DNA of 7,480 nt from an uncultured Saprospiraceae bacterium (GTDB lineage: Bacteria > Bacteroidota > Bacteroidia > Chitinophagales > Saprospiraceae): assembly GCA_938044055.1 (NCBI GenBank), contig CALIQO010000433.1:1-7480 (forward strand), given 5' to 3'. This document shows positions 6,134-7,480 of this stretch, piece by piece. Below the pieces are notes generated by a model. It saw only the letters and a program-made list of their open reading frames with translations. It had not been told where the DNA came from and made no database searches. Position 1 is the stretch's first letter, and every line of letters begins with the position of its first letter. The translations under genes were made by a program, and so were the position numbers.

Positions 6134-6198
6134 ATCTTATCATAGTATGAGATTGGTTTATTCTTATGGGTTCCGGGCTCCCCGCCTGGATTTTTTTT
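6134..6198 (+). repeat. Direct repeat carrying the ftsZ terminator, copy 2
   Basis: A 65-base near-copy of 4966-5031 with two substitutions and one missing base. It now lies 941 bases after the ftsZ relic stop because of the inserted DNA. Joined to 5139-5208 it would rebuild a continuous ftsZ tail, untranslated region and terminator like copy 1. Confidence 0.93.
6172..6198 (+). terminator. Second copy of the ftsZ terminator, no + strand gene before it
   Basis: The stem TCCGGGC / GCCTGGA (one G-U pair from the C to T change) with the same TCCCC loop is followed by eight T. It should still work on the + strand, yet no + strand gene ends here: the genes on both sides run on the minus strand. 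It is best explained as a leftover of the duplicated ftsZ 3' end. Confidence 0.8.
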
Positions 6199-6282
6199 CG
6201 CTATTGCGATATATTCTCAGTTAGTTAGAACTGCATTAGAATTATATGAAAAGTAGGTTGATTAGAAGAGAGGATGAATATT

Positions 6283-6939
6283 TTATTGCTCCTTCTTTAG
6301 CGTCTTGATGTCTGCGATCAACTGGTTAACAGATGTTTTATTAAGACCATTATATATGCCTCTTATATGTCTGTTTTTGTCTACCAGTACGAAGTTTTCT
6401 GTATGAAGGAATTCATCGACATCTTTTTCTAAACCTAAGTCTTCTTCGATAAAATACGCTTGTCTTCCGAGTCTATATATTTCGCTTCGTTTTCCAGTAA
6501 CTAAGTGCCACTTATCTGAGACGATACCTTTTCCTTCGGCATATTCTTTTAAAACATGAACGGAATCTCTTTCAGGAGTCACAGAATGAGATAAGAGAAG
6601 AACTTCACCATCATTTATAAAAGCATCTTGAATGGTTCCCATATTATCTGTCATCTTCGGGCAGATTCCTGGACAAGTCGTGAAAAAGAAATCAGTTACA
6701 TAAATTTTGTTTGAGAAACTTTTTTCAGTAAGCATGCGACCTTCTTGGTTGATTAACTTAAACGGTGAGATTTTATGGAAGGTATCTAATTCTAAAGATT
6801 GAGGATCTATCCAGTGTGGGGTAAATGTTGCTTCGTTATAAAAAGGAAGAATATCTACTCTACTTGTTTTTTCTTGCTTAGGAGATGAACATCCTACACA
6901 GAATAAAAGGAACAAAAAACTTAACCTGATTGCTGTCAT
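6283..6939 (-). CDS. Sco1/SenC/PrrC-family copper-binding lipoprotein
   Basis: Sco proteins are thioredoxin-fold, membrane-anchored proteins that bind copper and help assemble the CuA site of cytochrome c oxidase or act as thiol oxidoreductases outside the membrane. From ATG at 6939 the product is 218 residues. A short signal peptide (RLSFLFLLFCVG) ends at a lipobox-like CVGC with Cys17 as lipid anchor; Cys at -3 is unusual. The metal site is CPGIC (Cys89, Cys93) in FFFTTCPGICPKM, plus His179 in FLHTENFVLVD, so all three ligands are present. The LPFYNEATFTPHW segment after the anchor is typical of Bacteroidota members. A TTG at 6960 would add seven residues (MKIKLPI) and cannot be excluded. 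The gene lies 228 bases downstream of a Spy/CpxP-like gene on the same strand. Confidence 0.9.
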   Translation of the reverse strand: MTAIRLSFLFLLFCVGCSSPKQEKTSRVDILPFYNEATFTPHWIDPQSLELDTFHKISPFKLINQEGRMLTEKSFSNKIYVTDFFFTTCPGICPKMTDNMGTIQDAFINDGEVLLLSHSVTPERDSVHVLKEYAEGKGIVSDKWHLVTGKRSEIYRLGRQAYFIEEDLGLEKDVDEFLHTENFVLVDKNRHIRGIYNGLNKTSVNQLIADIKTLKKEQ

Positions 6940-6964
6940 AATAGGCAATTTTATTTTCAATTTT

Positions 6965-6995
6965 AAAACGTATTTTTGAATTTTATTAGCGCGAA
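6965..6995 (-). promoter_or_regulatory. Weak candidate promoter of the Sco gene
   Basis: On the minus strand TTCG (6995-6992) stands 19 bases before TACGTTTT (6972-6965). Each box has one mismatch to TTTG / TAnnTTTG. It lies about 25 bases before the ATG at 6939. The match is imperfect in AT-rich sequence and may be chance; transcription from the upstream gene is an alternative. Confidence 0.25.
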
Positions 6996-7167
6996 GATCC
7001 GATGTTACCTTACTTTGAAATTGTTATACGTTTTTAATTTTCTTGCACAGACTGACAAATGCCTTCTCCATTACCGTTTTCGCAGTGTTAAAATTAGAGC
7101 TGGTTTTAATCAGTCGTTTTCGTAGACCTTCAAGAACATCATCTTTTAAGTCATATAGAGTAGCCTT

Positions 7168-7480
7168 TTATCTTCTAGGACCTCTCGGAGGAGGACGTCT
7201 TTTTTTAGATCTTGACCTTGAAAAAGAATTATTAAGTAGATGCTTAATCAATTTTGAAAAATCTTGAAGTTGATCTTCCTTAAGAATTGCTCTTACATCG
7301 TTTAAATGATTAACGGTTAATTTTATTTTTTTTGATTCGAGGGTTTCGTAAATGTTATATAAGCTATCAGACTTTTCTTGAGAAATAGGCGAGGTTAGTT
7401 GTTTAAAAATTTCCGCTACCAATCGGTCCTGCGATATTTCTAACTCTCTTAATTCCTCTTGATGGGAATCTGCATAACTG
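7168..7480 (-). CDS. Spy/CpxP-like small helical protein (5' partial)
   Basis: The frame stays open to the window edge: residues before the first possible TTG start at 7422 (YADSHQEELRELEISQDRL) are plausible protein, so the start lies outside. About 103 residues are visible. They look all-helical and charged, with an ILKEDQLQDFSKLI segment that resembles the LTxxQ-type repeat of Spy/CpxP-like periplasmic metal-sensing or chaperone proteins. The end is a very basic tail, SRSRSKKRRPPPRGPRR, as often seen in Bacteroidota members of this group. The signal peptide or membrane anchor expected for the family is not visible. It lies upstream of the Sco gene on the same strand, and a shared role in envelope metal handling is inference. 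Family assignment is by pattern only. Confidence 0.6.
   Translation of the reverse strand, partial: SYADSHQEELRELEISQDRLVAEIFKQLTSPISQEKSDSLYNIYETLESKKIKLTVNHLNDVRAILKEDQLQDFSKLIKHLLNNSFSRSRSKKRRPPPRGPRR

Noticed and set aside
4932..6198. CRISPR array or tandem satellite
   Set aside because: There are only two copies of each repeat, with unequal and large spacing, and they are explained by duplication of the ftsZ 3' end.
6940..6960. TTG start for the Sco protein
   Set aside because: Not excluded, but the ATG at 6939 gives a complete lipoprotein signal, so the shorter form was chosen.
7043..7267. + strand open frame opposite the Spy/CpxP-like gene
   Set aside because: It overlaps the 3' end of the better supported minus-strand gene and shows no recognisable protein features.

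Overview
The window comes from a member of the Bacteroidota. The evidence is the gene order murC-ftsQ-ftsA-ftsZ (the end of a division and cell wall, dcw, cluster), an FtsZ ending in NSFLHDNID, gene starts without Shine-Dalgarno sequences, and a promoter that fits the TTTG / TAnnTTTG consensus of this phylum. A finer placement is not possible from this sequence; the Sco-type lipoprotein suggests an aerobic lineage.

Left part (1-4946, + strand): murC (first few dozen codons missing), ftsQ, ftsA and ftsZ are packed as one operon. They make the last cytoplasmic UDP-MurNAc-peptide precursor step (MurC), a membrane divisome protein (FtsQ), the membrane tether of the Z ring (FtsA) and the ring itself (FtsZ). 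A strong rho-independent terminator follows ftsZ at 5003-5031.

Middle part (4932-6198) is the unusual stretch. The end of ftsZ is present twice. Copy 1 is intact: last codons, a 31-base segment through the stop, then a 66-base segment ending in the terminator. Copy 2 holds only a relic of the ftsZ tail (5139-5192) and the same 31-base segment (5178-5208). It is then interrupted by about 0.92 kb and resumes with the terminator segment (6134-6198). The interrupting DNA begins and ends with an imperfect inverted repeat of about 20 bases. It carries a minus-strand HigB-type toxin gene and HigA-type antitoxin gene but no transposase. I read it as a small non-autonomous mobile unit carrying a toxin-antitoxin pair, inserted between the stop codon and terminator of a duplicated ftsZ 3' end. 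The TA promoter lies so close to the toxin ATG that the transcript is probably leaderless.

Right part (6199-7480, - strand): a Sco1/SenC-type lipoprotein gene and, upstream of it, the 3' part of a gene for a small Spy/CpxP-like helical protein with a basic, proline-rich tail. Together they suggest an envelope copper or metal handling locus unrelated to the division genes. The intergenic stretch 4947-5418 holds only the repeats, relic and hairpin described; I see no intact gene there.
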